Translations under genes and position numbers: made by a program
Source of the DNA: UBA1206 sp041672465
GTDB taxonomy: Bacteria; Bacillota; Clostridia; Oscillospirales; CAG-382
NCBI GenBank assembly: GCA_041672465.1
Contig: JBAYZO010000038.1
Span: 1-16,517 of the forward strand
Reading direction: 5' to 3'
Length of the DNA: 16,517 nt
Part shown: in pieces, positions 15,833 through 16,517 of the stretch
Position numbering within the stretch: the stretch's first letter is position 1
Layout: each line of letters begins with the position of its first letter
Notes under the pieces: model-generated
Told to the model about the DNA's origin: nothing
What the model saw: only the letters and a program-made list of their open reading frames with translations
The model's database searches: none

Positions 15833-16280
15833 AAAAGCCATTATCACGGCGCTTTGCATGATTTATAAAGACGACAAAATTCTTCTTCAAAACAAAGTGT
15901 CGGGGTGGGTAGGTTTGACTTTCCCCGGGGGGCATATTGAAAAAGAAGAATCTTTTGTGCTTGGCATTAAAAGAGAGGTTTTGGAAGAAACGGGGTTAAC
16001 AATTTATAACCCCAAGCTTTGCGGAGTCAAGCAATTTCAAACCAAGGACGATGAGAGATATATTGTCCTTTATTTCAAGACAAACGAGTTTTCAGGCGAG
16101 CTTGCTTCATCCGATGAAGGGGAAATGGTTTGGCTGAACCGAAGCGCCCTTAACGAAAACAACGTGGCGAACGGCTTTTTAGATACTTTGAGGGTATTTG
16201 ACGACGACAAATTAACTGAAATGATATATGAGCGAAACAAAAAGCACGACGGCTTTGAATGGGTTTTAAAGTTCTACTGA
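15819..16280 (+). CDS. Nudix hydrolase (MutT-like)
   Basis: This enzyme hydrolyses a nucleoside diphosphate linked to another group; 8-oxo-dGTP or another damaged nucleotide is possible, but specificity is not readable. The Nudix box is complete at residues 38-60: Gly38, five residues, Glu44, seven residues, then REVLEETGL with the metal-binding Glu56 and Glu57. The 153-residue length is typical of small single-domain members. The ATG overlaps the regulator gene by 14 bases, and GAGGA (15806-15810) lies 8 bases upstream inside that gene, so translation is probably coupled. Co-transcription with a TetR-exporter pair suggests a role in the same stress or detoxification response, but this is inference. 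Confidence 0.93.
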   Translation: MSKAEKAIITALCMIYKDDKILLQNKVSGWVGLTFPGGHIEKEESFVLGIKREVLEETGLTIYNPKLCGVKQFQTKDDERYIVLYFKTNEFSGELASSDEGEMVWLNRSALNENNVANGFLDTLRVFDDDKLTEMIYERNKKHDGFEWVLKFY

Positions 16281-16289
16281 GTAAGAAAA

Positions 16290-16307
16290 ATTTTTACCGG
16301 TAAAAAT
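16290..16307. promoter_or_regulatory. 18-bp perfect palindrome after the Nudix gene
   Basis: ATTTTTACCGGTAAAAAT is fully symmetrical and begins 10 bases after the Nudix stop. With ACCGGT in the middle it cannot form a normal hairpin loop, so a protein-binding site is more likely than a good terminator. The T-tract required for termination is absent. Confidence 0.5.
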
Positions 16308-16356
16308 AATGAAAAAGAAAAAAGTAAAAAGCGAACGCTGCTTTCCCGGAACACTT

Positions 16357-16415
16357 GCTGTGTAACAGCGCTGTGTAACAGCTGTGTGACCACCGTCACA
16401 CAGCTGTTACACAGC
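16357..16415. repeat. Tandem and long inverted repeat (GCTGTGTAACAGC units)
   Basis: GCTGTGTAACAGC occurs twice in direct tandem (16357-16369 and 16370-16382) and once inverted (16403-16415). Positions 16370-16390 pair perfectly with 16395-16415, giving a 21-bp stem with a CACC loop. The unit itself is nearly palindromic (GCTGT-GTA-ACAGC). The sequence after it (ATTTCGTTAA) is a poor T-tract, so termination is possible but not convincing. It could be a regulator-binding cluster or the end of a small mobile element. Confidence 0.85.
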
Positions 16416-16517
16416 ATTTCGTTAATTCCCAAAGTAAATTCCACAGTTGGTAGGGGGTTGAAATTAGATTGAGAAATCAGTGGAAGTTTGTTTGAGAATC
16501 ACGAAATAGAATAAAAT
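16416..16517. other. Right edge, no gene recognised
   Basis: The last 100 bases carry no reading frame with a ribosome site. GGTAGGGGGTTGAAATTAG at about 16450 looks like a ribosome site before a TTG, but that frame stops within a few codons. Any promoter of a gene to the right is not clear. Confidence 0.4.

Noticed and set aside
16445..16480. Start of a new gene at the right edge
   Set aside because: The frame after GTAGGGGG with a TTG start meets a stop after a few codons, and no other start has a ribosome site.

Overview
The window looks like chromosome of an endospore-forming, Gram-positive member of the Bacillota, most likely class Clostridia (an Oscillospirales-like gut or anaerobic lineage is a guess). 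The support is a SpoIVB sporulation protease, a sortase-type surface protein with a PDTG-like signal, a lipobox solute-binding protein, a YfhO-type membrane glycosyltransferase, strong GGAGG-type ribosome sites and textbook sigma-A promoters with 17-bp spacers. I see no rRNA, tRNA, CRISPR, transposase or phage gene.

Layout. Positions 1-640 hold a non-coding array of hairpin-rich repeats that runs off the left edge. Next are spoIVB (988-2028, +) and a secreted two-domain discoidin-like protein with a wall-sorting tail (2233-3567, +). A large YfhO-family protein (3689-6610, -) is divergent from an orphan ABC-type solute-binding lipoprotein (6892-8421, +). A small cysteine-rich four-helix membrane protein with a TTG start (8469-8894, -) is followed by a Gfo/Idh/MocA oxidoreductase (9091-10155, -). 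The oxidoreductase is divergent from an 846-residue protein (10352-12892, +) that joins a sugar-epimerase-like TIM barrel to a complete acyl-CoA synthetase. The last block is an MMPL/RND exporter (12977-15028, -) divergent from a TetR regulator (15227-15832, +) that overlaps a Nudix hydrolase (15819-16280, +). The right edge carries an 18-bp palindrome and a long perfect inverted repeat.

Two groups look functionally linked. First, the oxidoreductase and the TIM barrel-acyl-CoA ligase share a divergent promoter region with two related palindromes. An Idh-type dehydrogenase next to an IolE/IolI-type TIM barrel is a recurring pair in cyclitol and keto-sugar metabolism; the fused, apparently intact adenylating enzyme is the unusual part and suggests that a carboxylate is activated in the same pathway. 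Second, the TetR regulator faces the exporter across a region where opposing promoters share one ATTATAAT box bracketed by ACCGAAC/GTTCGGT half-sites. This is a compact, probably autoregulated efflux switch, with the Nudix gene translationally coupled to the regulator.

Most other genes appear to be single transcription units with their own promoter and/or terminator. The best leads are the fusion protein and its partner, the left-hand repeat array, the right-hand inverted repeat and the cysteine-rich membrane protein. All functions are inferred from reading the sequences; no database search was possible.
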